From positions 19,101-83,100 of the forward strand of contig NZ_JAAAMT010000022.1 in NCBI RefSeq assembly GCF_009905435.1: a DNA stretch of 64,000 bases, in the 5' to 3' direction. Every line of letters begins with the position of its first letter. Within the stretch, counting starts at the first letter, position 1. The translations under genes were made by a program, and so were the position numbers. Source of the DNA: Pseudomonas sp. R5(2019). Lineage in GTDB: Bacteria > Pseudomonadota > Gammaproteobacteria > Pseudomonadales > Pseudomonadaceae. Below are positions 7,824 to 17,063 of this stretch, piece after piece. The notes under the pieces are model-generated. The model was not told where the DNA came from. It saw only the letters and a list, made by a program, of their open reading frames with translations, and searched no databases.

Positions 7824-8798
7824 ATGTCCCACCCGTTTGAAACATTGACGCCTGACCTGGTCCTCGACGCCGTCGAAAGCATCGGCTTTCTCAGTGACGC
7901 CCGTGTGCTGGCGCTCAACAGTTACGAGAACCGTGTCTATCAGGTCGGCATCGAAGACGCCGAACCGCTGATCGCCAAGTTTTACCGGCCAGGGCGCTGG
8001 AGCAACGAAGCGATCCTCGAAGAACACAGCTTCACGGCCGAGCTGGCCGACTGCGAAGTGCCGGTGGTCGCCCCCCTTGAGCACAACGGTGCGAGCCTGT
8101 TCGAACACCAGGGCTTTCGCTTTACCCTGTTCCCACGCCGAGGTGGCCGGGCGCCGGAGCCGGGCAATCTCGACCAGTTGTATCGCCTCGGCCAGTTGCT
8201 CGGGCGTCTGCATGCCGTGGGCTCCACTCGCCCCTTCCAGCACCGCGAAGCGCTGGGCGTGCAGAACTTTGGCCATGACTCGCTGACCACCCTGCTGGAA
8301 GGCAACTTCGTCCCGCGCAGCCTCCTTCCCGCCTTTGAATCAGTGGCGCGCGACCTGTTGCAACGGGTCGAAGCCATCTACCAAGCCACGCCCTACCAAG
8401 CCATCCGCATGCACGGCGACTGCCACCCCGGCAACATGATGTGCCGCGACGAGGTCTTCCATATCGTCGACCTTGACGACTGCCGCATGGGCCCTGCGGT
8501 CCAAGATCTGTGGATGATGCTCGCAGGCGACCGTCAGGAGCGCCTCGGCCAGCTCTCGGAACTGATGGACGGCTACAACGAATTCCACGATTTCGACCCG
8601 CGTGAACTGGCCCTGATCGAACCGCTACGAGCCTTGCGCCTGCTGCACTACAGTGCCTGGCTGGCGCGGCGCTGGGACGATCCAGCGTTCCCGCACAGCT
8701 TCCCGTGGTTCGGCAGCGAACGCTATTGGGGCGATCAGATTCTGGCCCTGCGCGAGCAACGCGCAGCGCTGGACGAAGAGCCGTTGAAATTGTTCTGA
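7824..8798 (+). CDS. srkA: stress response kinase A (SrkA/YihE)
   Basis: Ser/Thr protein kinase with a choline-kinase/APH fold, linked in E. coli to survival under envelope and oxidative stress. The catalytic loop HGDCHPGN covers residues 197-204 with Asp199, and the metal-binding DLDD is at 216-219. The protein has 324 residues, close to the family norm. The ATG at 7824 follows CAGGAG at a good distance. A GTG two codons earlier overlaps that ribosome-binding site and is less likely. Confidence 0.93.
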   Translation: MSHPFETLTPDLVLDAVESIGFLSDARVLALNSYENRVYQVGIEDAEPLIAKFYRPGRWSNEAILEEHSFTAELADCEVPVVAPLEHNGASLFEHQGFRFTLFPRRGGRAPEPGNLDQLYRLGQLLGRLHAVGSTRPFQHREALGVQNFGHDSLTTLLEGNFVPRSLLPAFESVARDLLQRVEAIYQATPYQAIRMHGDCHPGNMMCRDEVFHIVDLDDCRMGPAVQDLWMMLAGDRQERLGQLSELMDGYNEFHDFDPRELALIEPLRALRLLHYSAWLARRWDDPAFPHSFPWFGSERYWGDQILALREQRAALDEEPLKLF

Positions 8799-8869
8799 CC
8801 GCAAAGACAACCCTTGCTGGGCGCCCTACAATGGGGCAATTTTGATAGCTGCCTAAGCAAGGATTTTGC

Positions 8870-9757
8870 ATGCATGCCGCCAACCCGCGTCGCGGGTATC
8901 TTCTGGGCATTTCCGCCTACATCATCTGGGGCTTGTTCCCACTTTATTTCAAAGCCATCCAGGCAGTACCCGCGGTCGAGATCATCGTCCACCGGGTACT
9001 CTGGTCGGCGCTCTTCGGCTCGCTGTTGCTGCTGGTCTGGAAACACCCGGGCTGGTGGCGCGAGCTGCGCGACAATCCTCGCCGGCTGGCCATCCTGGCT
9101 CTGAGCGGCACGCTGATCGCGAGTAACTGGCTGGTGTATGTGTGGGCGGTGAATAACGGCCACATGCTCGAGTCGAGCCTGGGCTATTACATCAATCCGC
9201 TGCTTAACGTGTTGCTTGGCATGCTGTTGTTGGGTGAGCGTCTGCGCCGCCTGCAATGGGTCGCGGTGGCGCTGGCGGGGATTGGAGTCGCCCAGCAGGT
9301 CTGGCAAGTCGGTAGCCTGCCCTGGGTATCGCTGGTACTGGCGCTGACCTTCGGCTTCTACGGCCTGATCCGCAAGCAGGCGCCGGTGGCTGCGCTGCCA
9401 GGGTTGGTGGTGGAAACCTGGTTGCTGGTGCCGTTGGCATTGGGCTGGATGCTGCTGAACCCGGCGGCGCAAAGCGCGCAAGCAGCGTTCTACACCAGCC
9501 CCGAGGCGCTCTGGCTGGTGGCCGCAGGCCCGGTGACGCTGCTGCCGTTGCTGTGCTTCAACGCAGCAGCGCGGCATTTGCCCTACACGACCCTGGGCTT
9601 TCTTCAGTACGTGGGGCCGACGCTGGTGCTGCTCCAGGCGGTGTTCCTGTTTGACGAGAAACTGTCTTCCAGCACCCTGGTGACTTTCGCGTTTATCTGG
9701 GCTGGCCTTGCGGTTTACAGCCTGGATGCCTGGCTGACTTTGCGCCGCCGCGCCTGA
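8870..9757 (+). CDS. rarD: RarD-type EamA/DMT family permease
   Basis: Inner-membrane protein of the drug/metabolite transporter superfamily, 295 residues with about ten hydrophobic helices in two EamA halves. The N-terminal RGYLLGISAYIIWGLFPLYF is the RarD signature. RarD was named from chloramphenicol sensitivity, but its transported substrate is not settled. The start at 8870 is chosen over an ATG four bases earlier, which is in another frame. The gene converges with the GcvR-like gene and is separated from it by a hairpin. Confidence 0.9.
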   Translation: MHAANPRRGYLLGISAYIIWGLFPLYFKAIQAVPAVEIIVHRVLWSALFGSLLLLVWKHPGWWRELRDNPRRLAILALSGTLIASNWLVYVWAVNNGHMLESSLGYYINPLLNVLLGMLLLGERLRRLQWVAVALAGIGVAQQVWQVGSLPWVSLVLALTFGFYGLIRKQAPVAALPGLVVETWLLVPLALGWMLLNPAAQSAQAAFYTSPEALWLVAAGPVTLLPLLCFNAAARHLPYTTLGFLQYVGPTLVLLQAVFLFDEKLSSSTLVTFAFIWAGLAVYSLDAWLTLRRRA

Positions 9758-9779
9758 TCAAAAAACGAACAAACCGCTA

Positions 9780-9802
9780 CAGGCCACGCTGACCGTGGCC
9801 TG
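9780..9802 (-). terminator. hairpin between rarD and gcvR-like gene
   Basis: CAGGCCACG-CTGAC-CGTGGCCTG is a perfect 9-bp stem. On the minus strand it is followed by a T-rich run (GTTTGTTCGTTTTTT), so it best fits termination of the GcvR-like gene. Confidence 0.65.
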
Positions 9803-9861
9803 CAGCACTCTCTCCCAAGGTTATCCACAGGGGCATCCCCGGTAAAACGGGATAACTGCGC

Positions 9862-10380
9862 TCAGTCCTCCGCGCGCAGTACCAATTCCACCATCAAATC
9901 ATCGGCCAGGGCTTCCAGGCGTTCCTGAAGCTGGTCCAGCGACAGGGTCAACGGCAGGGCCAACAGTGCTTCGGCATGAAACAGCGGCTCGCTGCTCATG
10001 GGCGCCGGGCGCACGTCGGTGGTTAAACGCTCGATGTTCACACCTTGCTCGCTCAGCAAGCGGGTGATGTCGCGGACGATCCCCGGACGGTCATTGCCCA
10101 CCAACTCCATGGCAATCGGCTTCCAGGTGCAGGACGGCTCGATGCCGCATTCGGCGATGTTCACGTGAATGCCCTGATTCGCCAACGCCTCCAAGGCATT
10201 GAGCAGCTCTTCGTGGGTTTCGGCGGGTACGGCGATGCGTACGATGCCGGCGAACTGGCCGGCCATCCGCGACATGCGGCTTTCGAGCCAGTTGCCACTA
10301 TGATCGGCGATGCACTTGGCAATGCTCTCCACCAACCCAGGCTTGTCGGGTGCCGATACCGTCAACACTAAATGTTCCAC
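9862..10380 (-). CDS. glycine cleavage system regulator-like double ACT protein
   Basis: 172-residue protein made of two ACT domains (residues about 3-75 with SAPDKPGLVESIAKCIADH, and 85-165 with GNDRPGIVRDITRLL). This is the architecture of GcvR, which senses glycine and antagonises GcvA. The GTG start at 10380 follows AGAGGACC. In-frame codons upstream to 10458 add a non-family tail. No gcv genes are nearby, so the partner is unknown. It is divergent from glcB. Confidence 0.85.
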   Translation of the reverse strand: MEHLVLTVSAPDKPGLVESIAKCIADHSGNWLESRMSRMAGQFAGIVRIAVPAETHEELLNALEALANQGIHVNIAECGIEPSCTWKPIAMELVGNDRPGIVRDITRLLSEQGVNIERLTTDVRPAPMSSEPLFHAEALLALPLTLSLDQLQERLEALADDLMVELVLRAED

Positions 10381-10822
10381 GCAAAGGTCCTCTGCAGTGA
10401 TGACGCGGGCACTTGGCCGAACACGCCGGATTGGAGAAGTATAGGCAAGCCGCGGCAACCTGCCGCAGCGGCGGGCGCAGACAAATCGTGTACCGTTTTA
10501 AGATTTATCTGGAACAATCCACCATTTTTTTGAGAACATACGCCTCCCCAGCGTGACCGCATTCCCCATATCGGTCGCGGAGCGACGTATTTAGTCTAAT
10601 TTTCACAACCGCAGCTCATCATGTAGTATGCCGCAGCGCGGACTACATAATGCTGGATCGATGTCTGCCAAGGCGCCTGTGAGAATACGGAAAGCCCCGC
10701 CGGCCAAGCGCTGGCGAGCTTCGCCCAGCCGTCCGTTCGGGCATGTTCTGGTTCCGTAGTCAGAGAAGCGCTGACAGGCTTTAAATAGAAGAGCTGAATA
10801 GCTGAGCAGAGTGAGGCAAGCA
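10381..10822. other. glcB upstream intergenic region
   Basis: 442 bases without a supportable gene. A 7+7 inverted repeat at 10621-10648 is listed separately. The stretch 10770-10790 (CTGACAGGCTTTAAATAG) is AT-richer and could carry promoter elements for glcB, but no consensus pair is convincing. Confidence 0.5.
10621..10648. promoter_or_regulatory. inverted repeat upstream of glcB
   Basis: ATGTAGT (10621-10627) and ACTACAT (10642-10648) are perfect inverted repeats with a 14-base spacer, 175 bases before the glcB start. It could be an operator or a hairpin; the regulator is unknown. Confidence 0.35.
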
Positions 10823-13000
10823 ATGACTGAACACGTTCAAGTCGGTGGCCTTCAGGTCGCCAAAGTCCTGTTCGACTTCGTGAACAACGAAGCCATTCCC
10901 GGAACCGGCATCGACGCCGACGCCTTCTGGGTCGGCGCGGAAAAGATCATCAACGACCTCGCTCCGAAGAACAAAGCTCTACTGGCCAAGCGTGACCAGC
11001 TGCAGGCGCAGATCGACGCCTGGCACCAGGCACGCCAGGGTCAAGCGCATGATGCTGCGGCTTACAAAGCCTTCCTGCAAGAAATCGGTTATCTGCTGCC
11101 AGAAGCAGCGGACTTCCAGGCATCGACGCAAAATGTCGACGAAGAAATCGCTCGCTTGGCCGGCCCTCAACTGGTTGTGCCCGTGATGAACGCCCGCTTT
11201 GCCCTGAATGCTTCCAACGCCCGCTGGAGCTCGCTCTACGACGCGCTGTACGGCACCGATGCCATCGGCGAAGACGGCGGCGCGGAAAAGGGCAAGGGCT
11301 ACAACCCGATCCGTGGCAACAAGGTCATCGCCTTTGCCCGTGCCTTCCTCGATGAAGCCGCGCCTCTGGCGGCAGGCTCCCACGTTGACTCCACCGGTTA
11401 CCGCATCGAAGCCGGCAAGCTGGTAGTCGCCCTCAAGGGTGGCAGCAACAGCGGCCTGCGCAACGACGCCCAACTGATCGGTTACAACGGTGACGCTTCG
11501 GCACCGACCTCGATCCTGCTGAAAAACAACGGCCTGCATTTCGAAATCCAGGTCGACGCCAGCACCCCAGTCGGCCAGACCGACGCCGCCGGTGTCAAAG
11601 ACGTGCTGATGGAAGCGGCGCTGACCACCATCATGGACTGCGAAGACTCGGTCGCCGCGGTCGATGCCGACGACAAGGTCGTGGTGTACCGCAACTGGCT
11701 GGGCCTGATGAAAGGCGACCTGGCCGAAAGCGTGTCCAAGGGCGACAAGACCTTCACCCGCACCATGAACCCGGACCGCGAGTACACCACGCCAGAGGGC
11801 GGCACGCTGAGCCTGCACGGTCGTTCGCTGCTGTTCGTGCGTAACGTCGGCCACCTGATGACCATCGACGCCATCCTCTATGGCCAAGGCAATGAAGTGC
11901 CGGAAGGCATCCTCGACGGCCTGGTCACCTGCCTGGCCGCAGTGCACAACCTCAGCGGCAACACCTCGCGCAAGAACACCCGCACCAGTTCCGTCTACAT
12001 CGTCAAACCGAAAATGCATGGCCCTGAAGAAGTGGCCTTTGCCAGCGAGCTGTTCGGCCGCATCGAAGACGTCCTGGCCCTGCCGCGCAACACGCTCAAA
12101 GTCGGGATCATGGACGAAGAGCGTCGCACCACCGTCAACCTCAAGGCCTGTATCAAGGCGGCGAGCGAGCGCGTGGTGTTCATCAACACCGGCTTCCTCG
12201 ACCGTACCGGTGACGAGATCCACACGTCCATGGAAGCCGGCGCCGTGGTGCGCAAGGCCGATATGAAGTCGCAGAAGTGGATTGGCGCCTACGAGAACTC
12301 AAACGTTGATATCGGCCTGGCCACCGGCCTGCAAGGCCGCGCCCAGATCGGCAAAGGCATGTGGGCCATGCCGGACCTGATGGCCGCGATGCTGAAACAG
12401 AAAATCGCTCACCCGCTGGCCGGTGCCAACACCGCCTGGGTCCCGTCGCCCACCGCGGCCGCCCTGCACGTGCTGCACTACCACAAGGTTGATGTGTTTG
12501 CTCGTCAGGCTGAACTGGCTTCGCGTGAAAAAGCCTCGGTCGATGACATCCTGACCATTCCGCTGGCCGTTGATACCAACTGGTCGGAAGAAGAGAAGCG
12601 CAACGAACTGGACAACAACGCCCAGGGCATTCTCGGCTACGTGGTGCGCTGGATCGACCAGGGCGTGGGTTGCTCGAAGGTGCCGGACATCAATGACGTA
12701 GGCCTGATGGAAGACCGCGCCACCCTGCGGATTTCCAGCCAGCTGCTGGCCAACTGGCTTCGCCACGGCATCGTCAGCGAAGCCCAGATCCTGGAAAGCC
12801 TCAAGCGCATGGCGCCGGTGGTAGACCGCCAGAACGCCAGTGACCCGCTGTATCGCCCATTGGCCCCGGATTTCGACAGCAATATCGCCTTCCAGGCGGC
12901 GGTCGAACTGGTGGTCGAAGGCGCGAAGCAGCCGAACGGCTATACCGAGCCGGTGCTGCATCGTCGTCGTCGTGAGTTCAAGGCCAGGAACGGCCTGTAA
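10823..13000 (+). CDS. glcB: malate synthase G
   Basis: Condenses glyoxylate with acetyl-CoA to malate in the glyoxylate shunt and glycolate use. At 725 residues it is the G isoform, with the extra domains absent from the shorter AceB. The central TIM barrel contains MDCEDSVAAVDADDK and MNPDREYTTPEGG, and the catalytic region includes KMHGPEEVAFASELFGRIE. The start MTEHVQVGGL is preceded by GAGGCAAGCA. An in-frame GTG four codons upstream overlaps the ribosome-binding site. A strong hairpin follows the stop. Confidence 0.97.
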   Translation: MTEHVQVGGLQVAKVLFDFVNNEAIPGTGIDADAFWVGAEKIINDLAPKNKALLAKRDQLQAQIDAWHQARQGQAHDAAAYKAFLQEIGYLLPEAADFQASTQNVDEEIARLAGPQLVVPVMNARFALNASNARWSSLYDALYGTDAIGEDGGAEKGKGYNPIRGNKVIAFARAFLDEAAPLAAGSHVDSTGYRIEAGKLVVALKGGSNSGLRNDAQLIGYNGDASAPTSILLKNNGLHFEIQVDASTPVGQTDAAGVKDVLMEAALTTIMDCEDSVAAVDADDKVVVYRNWLGLMKGDLAESVSKGDKTFTRTMNPDREYTTPEGGTLSLHGRSLLFVRNVGHLMTIDAILYGQGNEVPEGILDGLVTCLAAVHNLSGNTSRKNTRTSSVYIVKPKMHGPEEVAFASELFGRIEDVLALPRNTLKVGIMDEERRTTVNLKACIKAASERVVFINTGFLDRTGDEIHTSMEAGAVVRKADMKSQKWIGAYENSNVDIGLATGLQGRAQIGKGMWAMPDLMAAMLKQKIAHPLAGANTAWVPSPTAAALHVLHYHKVDVFARQAELASREKASVDDILTIPLAVDTNWSEEEKRNELDNNAQGILGYVVRWIDQGVGCSKVPDINDVGLMEDRATLRISSQLLANWLRHGIVSEAQILESLKRMAPVVDRQNASDPLYRPLAPDFDSNIAFQAAVELVVEGAKQPNGYTEPVLHRRRREFKARNGL

Positions 13001-13016
13001 GACGGCTGACCTACCT

Positions 13017-13048
13017 CTCGCAGGAGCGGCTAAAGCCGCTCCTGCGAG
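13017..13048. terminator. bidirectional terminator after glcB
   Basis: A perfect 14-bp stem CTCGCAGGAGCGGC with loop TAAA lies between convergent glcB and the response regulator. It is REP-like in sequence (GGAGCGGC...GCCGCTCC). It includes the last codons and the stop of the response regulator gene, so the 3' end of that gene has been formed within the palindrome. Confidence 0.75.
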
Positions 13049-13497
13049 GGATTTATCCCCAACTCCCGCCGCGCCAGCTCAAGCAGCCGCTGCGTATCAA
13101 TCGGCTTGAGCAAAAAATCCACCACGCTCAAATGCATCGCATCGATGGCGTCGCGTACTTCGGCATCGCCCGAAGTGATGATGATCGGCAACGCCGCGCG
13201 CTCCGATTCGCGCACCTTGCGAATCAAATCCAGACCGTCCATGGCCTTCATCCGCAGGTCGGTGATCATCAAGCCGATCGTGCGCTCGGTCGCCAATACT
13301 CCCAACGCTGCAGTGCCACTGTGCGCCCGCTGGCATTTGATGCCGTTCAGTTCGAGTATTTGCGCCAATAAATCACAGGTTCGCACGTCGTCATCGACAA
13401 TCAGCGCTTGAAGTGGCTCAGCCGTGGGTGAGGCCAAAATGAGCGCATTGAGGGCCTCGATCTCGGCATCGCTCAACAGTTTGTCGTTATCGGCCAT
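13030..13497 (-). CDS. single-domain response regulator
   Basis: Receiver-only protein of 155 residues. The acidic pocket Asp35-Asp37 (VDDD), phospho-acceptor Asp80 (MITDLRM), Thr108 (ITSG) and Lys131 (LKP) are all present, so it should be phosphorylatable. A 30-residue N-terminal extension precedes the receiver. There is no output domain and no adjacent histidine kinase, so its partner is unknown. Its 3' end lies inside the glcB terminator hairpin. Confidence 0.88.
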   Translation of the reverse strand: MADNDKLLSDAEIEALNALILASPTAEPLQALIVDDDVRTCDLLAQILELNGIKCQRAHSGTAALGVLATERTIGLMITDLRMKAMDGLDLIRKVRESERAALPIIITSGDAEVRDAIDAMHLSVVDFLLKPIDTQRLLELARRELGINPSQERL

Positions 13498-13678
13498 GTC
13501 TTTCTCTTCATCAACGCCAAAAATCCCTGCAAATCACGATCAGACCGCGTTTCATCGGCGCGCGACGGGCCGTTCGTCGGTTTTTTTTGCCCATATACCT
13601 GCTTAGACTTACGTCCAATGGGCACTGCCCGGTTACCGGCCGACCATGGGCCTCAACAAGAACAATGCGGTAATGGTC

Positions 13679-15616
13679 ATGAGCAAAATGGACGCCTTCG
13701 CCCAGGCCGGGAAAACAGCGGTGCTGCAGAATATTCACGGCACCTTGCAATTTCTCCAGCGCTTTCCACCGTTCAACCAGATGGAGCAGGCGCACCTGGC
13801 GTATCTGGTAGAACAATGCCAACTGCGGTTTTTTGCCGCCGACGAAAGCATCATCAAGCCCAGCGACGGCGCGGTCGAGCATTTTTATATCGTCAAACAA
13901 GGCCGGGTGGTCGGCGAACGCCCCCACAGTGCTCGGCGCGGCACCGAAACCACCTTTGAAATCACCACCGGCGAGTGTTTTCCGCTGGCGGCGCTGCTGG
14001 GTGAACGGGCCACCCGCACCGAACACCTGGCAGCTGAAGACACCTTTTGCCTGCAACTGAACAAGCAGGCGTTTATCCGGCTGTTCGCCCTGTCCGAGCC
14101 GTTTCGCGACTTTGCCTTGCGCGGCGTCAGCAGCCTGCTCGATCAGGTCAACCTGCAAGTCCAACGACGCGCCGTAGAATCGCTGGGTAATCAATATTCG
14201 CTCAATACCCGCCTGGGCGAACTGGCGATGCGTCACCCGGTGAGCTGCGGCCGGCAAACGCCGTTGCGTGAAGCGGTCAAACTGATGCATGAACAGCAGG
14301 TCGGCAGCATCGTCATCGTGGATGAGCATAGGACCCCACAGGGAATTTTCACCCTGCGCGACCTGCGTCAGGTGGTGGCCGACGGCAACTGCGATTTCAC
14401 CCGGGCCATCGAGCAGCACATGACGCAGGCGCCGTTCTACTTGAGCCCGCAAGCCACCGCCTTCGATGCTGCGATTGCCATGACCGAGCGGCATATCGCC
14501 CACGTTTGCCTGGTCGAAGACCGGCGCCTGTGCGGCGTGGTCTCCGAGCGCGATCTGTTCTCCCTGCAACGGGTCGATCTGGTGCACCTGGCGCGGACCA
14601 TTCGCAATGCGCCGCGCCTGGAAACCCTGGTCAACCTGCGCGGCGAGATCGGCCAACTGGTCGACCGCATGCTGGCGCATGGCGCCTCGTCGACCCAGAT
14701 CACCCACATCATCACGCTGCTCAACGATCACACCGTCTGCCGGGTGATCGAGCTGGCGATGGAAGAAAAAGGCGACCCCGGTATCGCCTTCAGCTGGCTG
14801 TGTTTTGGCAGTGAGGGGCGCCGCGAGCAAACCCTGCACACCGATCAGGACAACGGCATCCTCTTCGAGGCCCGCGACGCCGCCCACGCCGCCGAGATTC
14901 GCGGCAAGCTGCTGCCACTGGCGCACCATATCAACCAGAGCCTGGCCCAGTGCGGCTTTACCCTGTGCAAGGGCAACATCATGGCCGGCAACCCCGAGCT
15001 GTGCCTGTCGCGCGCCGAATGGGCCCGGCGCTTCGCCAAGTTCATTCGCGAAGCCACCCCGCAGAGCCTGTTGGGCTCGAGCATCTACTTCGACTTGCGT
15101 AGGGTCTGGGGCGACGAGCAGGGCTGTGAACACCTGCGCCAAGGCATCCTCGATCAGGTCGCCGACAACCGCATCTTCCAACGCATGCTGGCCGATAACG
15201 CACTGCGCAACCGCCCCCCGGTCGGGCGCTTCCGTGACTTTGTCCTGACCCGCCAGGGCAGCGACAAAACCGCCACGCTGGACCTCAAGGTTCAAGGCCT
15301 GACCCCGTTCGTGGACGGCGCCCGGCTGCTGGCACTGGCCAATGGCATTGGCGCCAACAATACCCTGGAACGCCTGCGCCAGCTGGTCGCCAAGGAAGTG
15401 ATCGACCGCCTCGACGGCGCCGCTTATGAAGAGGCCTACCACTTCATCCAGCAGACCCGGATGCAGCAGCATCAACTGCAAACCCGGCAGAACCTGCCCT
15501 ATTCCAACCGGCTGGACCCCAGCACCCTCAATGACCTGGACCGGCGTATCCTGCGCGAATCCCTGCGCCAGGCCCAGCGCCTGCAAACCAGCCTGACCTT
15601 GCGGTATCAACTATGA
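13679..15616 (+). CDS. cyclic-nucleotide-binding/CBS/DUF294 nucleotidyltransferase-like signalling protein
   Basis: 645-residue cytoplasmic protein with, in order, a cNMP-binding domain (about 25-140), two CBS motifs (about 165-285), a DUF294 putative nucleotidyltransferase domain containing GSEGRREQTLHTDQDNG (about residue 375), and a C-terminal DUF294 partner domain. The GS...DxD pattern is that of pol-beta type nucleotidyltransferases, as in GlnD. Its stop overlaps the start of the downstream exonuclease by four bases, and this pair is conserved in pseudomonads. The start is uncertain: 13679 (MSKMDAFAQ) is chosen because upstream ATGs at 13646 and 13673 add weakly encoded residues. The biological signal is unknown. 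Confidence 0.85.
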   Translation: MSKMDAFAQAGKTAVLQNIHGTLQFLQRFPPFNQMEQAHLAYLVEQCQLRFFAADESIIKPSDGAVEHFYIVKQGRVVGERPHSARRGTETTFEITTGECFPLAALLGERATRTEHLAAEDTFCLQLNKQAFIRLFALSEPFRDFALRGVSSLLDQVNLQVQRRAVESLGNQYSLNTRLGELAMRHPVSCGRQTPLREAVKLMHEQQVGSIVIVDEHRTPQGIFTLRDLRQVVADGNCDFTRAIEQHMTQAPFYLSPQATAFDAAIAMTERHIAHVCLVEDRRLCGVVSERDLFSLQRVDLVHLARTIRNAPRLETLVNLRGEIGQLVDRMLAHGASSTQITHIITLLNDHTVCRVIELAMEEKGDPGIAFSWLCFGSEGRREQTLHTDQDNGILFEARDAAHAAEIRGKLLPLAHHINQSLAQCGFTLCKGNIMAGNPELCLSRAEWARRFAKFIREATPQSLLGSSIYFDLRRVWGDEQGCEHLRQGILDQVADNRIFQRMLADNALRNRPPVGRFRDFVLTRQGSDKTATLDLKVQGLTPFVDGARLLALANGIGANNTLERLRQLVAKEVIDRLDGAAYEEAYHFIQQTRMQQHQLQTRQNLPYSNRLDPSTLNDLDRRILRESLRQAQRLQTSLTLRYQL

Positions 15617-16323
15617 GCCTGTTTGCCTGGCTACGCCCCGCCGCACCCGCATTGAACAGCAAACAACAGCGACGCCTGGCGCAATTGGCCCAGCCGACCC
15701 CGATGGGCGATGGCAGCCTGCGGCAACAGCGCTGGGTGGTGCTCGACCTTGAGACCAGCGGCCTGAACGTCAACCGGGACCAGGTGCTGTCGATCGGTGC
15801 CGTGGTGATAGAAGACGGCGCCATCAATCTGGGCCAGGCGTTTGAACGCACCCTGCACCGCCGCGAACACAAGCTGGGCCCCAGCGTGCTGATCCACGGC
15901 CTGGGCCCCAGCGCGATTGCCGCCGGTTGCGACCCGGCCGATGCCTTGCTGGACCTGATGGCATTTATCGGCGACAGCCCGGTGCTGGCCTTTCACGCAC
16001 CGTTCGACCAACGCATGCTGGCCCGGGCCTTGAAAGACAGCCTGGGCCTGCGCCTGCAGCACAGCTTTATCGACGTGGCGGAACTGGCGCCGATGCTCTG
16101 CCTCGACACTACCCTGCGCCAAGCCGGGCTTGATGACTGGACTGCCCGGTTCGGCCTGCAAGCCGAAGTGCGCCACCACGCCAGTGCTGACGCGCTGGTG
16201 ACGGCGGAGCTGGCGTTAATCTTGTTCAGCCGGGCGCGCAAGCAAGGCATCGACAGCCCGTTGCTGCTCGAACAGCGCCTGAACCAGTGGCGGCGCCGGC
16301 AGCAGCATTCCCATTCATTCTAA
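15613..16323 (+). CDS. DnaQ-like DEDDh 3'-5' exonuclease
   Basis: 236-residue exonuclease of the DnaQ/PolC epsilon type. Motif I VVLDLETSGL is near residue 40, motif II LAFHAPFDQRML near residue 130, and the DEDDh His in EVRHHASADALVTAEL near residue 190. It starts at ATGA overlapping the stop of the cNMP/CBS protein, so the two are translationally coupled and probably work together. The nucleic-acid or nucleotide substrate cannot be told from sequence. A BIME follows it. Confidence 0.9.
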   Translation: MSLFAWLRPAAPALNSKQQRRLAQLAQPTPMGDGSLRQQRWVVLDLETSGLNVNRDQVLSIGAVVIEDGAINLGQAFERTLHRREHKLGPSVLIHGLGPSAIAAGCDPADALLDLMAFIGDSPVLAFHAPFDQRMLARALKDSLGLRLQHSFIDVAELAPMLCLDTTLRQAGLDDWTARFGLQAEVRHHASADALVTAELALILFSRARKQGIDSPLLLEQRLNQWRRRQQHSHSF

Positions 16324-16342
16324 GATCTGGGTGCGGACAAAA

Positions 16343-16431
16343 TGTGGGAGCGGATTCATCCGCGAATAGCTTCACCACGGTGTGTCAGTCGAACCTCAGT
16401 GAAACTATTCGCGGATGAATCCGCTCCCACA
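16343..16431. repeat. BIME (paired REP)
   Basis: TGTGGGAGCGGATTCATCCG and its inverse at the other end enclose about 40 bases. It separates the exonuclease gene from the iron-signalling operon. Confidence 0.85.
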
Positions 16432-16500
16432 GTAGAAGAATGCAAGTACCCCCCTTCCGATGAGCGCGAATTGCACCCCACCACTGCCTCTGACACAATC

Positions 16501-16519
16501 GCGAATAATTCTCGTTGGT
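16501..16519. promoter_or_regulatory. possible Fur box
   Basis: GCGAATAATTCTCGTTGGT resembles the right part of pseudomonad Fur sites (AATAATTCTCATT). It lies just upstream of the ECF sigma gene, where Fur control is expected. The match is partial. Confidence 0.4.
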
Positions 16520-16544
16520 TAACACTTCTTTTTCGGGGCCATCC

Positions 16545-17063
16545 TTGTCGTCTGCTCAAAGCCCACAGCGTGAGTTGGTCGGGGCGTTGTACCGTGACCA
16601 CCGCAGCTGGCTGTTCGCTTGGCTGCGGCGCAACATCGCCTGCCCGCAGCGCGCCGAGGACCTGAGCCAGGACACTTTCGTGCGCCTGCTGGGCCGCGAT
16701 TCGATCAGCCCGCCGCGCGAGCCACGGGCTTTTTTGTTGGCCATCGCCAAAGGCCTGCTATTCGATCACTTCCGCCGCGCCGCGCTGGAACAGGCCTACC
16801 TGGCCGAGCTGATGCTGATCCCCGAAGCCGAACAGCCGTCCCCGGAAGAACAACACCTGATCCTTGAAGACCTCAGGGCCATCGACCGTCTGCTCGGCAA
16901 GCTGTCGAGCAAGGCCCGCGCCGCGTTTCTGTATAACCGCCTCGACGGCCTCGGCCACGCCGAAATCGCCGAGCGCCTGGGCGTTTCCGCGCCGCGTGTG
17001 CGCCAATACCTGGCCCAGGGCATGCGCCAGTGCTACGTGGCCTTGTACGGAGAGCCGACGTGA
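16545..17063 (+). CDS. FecI-type ECF sigma factor
   Basis: Iron-starvation sigma factor of about 172 residues. Region 2 includes YRDHRSWLFAWLRR and AEDLSQDTFVRLLG. Region 4 includes ARAAFLYNRLDGLGHAEIAERLGVSAPRVRQY. The start is not certain: TTG at 16545 (MSSAQSPQRE) is preceded by GGGG at good spacing, and another TTG at 16515 is in frame. It overlaps fecR by GTGA and should direct transcription of the TonB receptor after siderophore signalling. A Fur-like sequence upstream suggests iron repression. Confidence 0.88.
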   Translation: MSSAQSPQRELVGALYRDHRSWLFAWLRRNIACPQRAEDLSQDTFVRLLGRDSISPPREPRAFLLAIAKGLLFDHFRRAALEQAYLAELMLIPEAEQPSPEEQHLILEDLRAIDRLLGKLSSKARAAFLYNRLDGLGHAEIAERLGVSAPRVRQYLAQGMRQCYVALYGEPT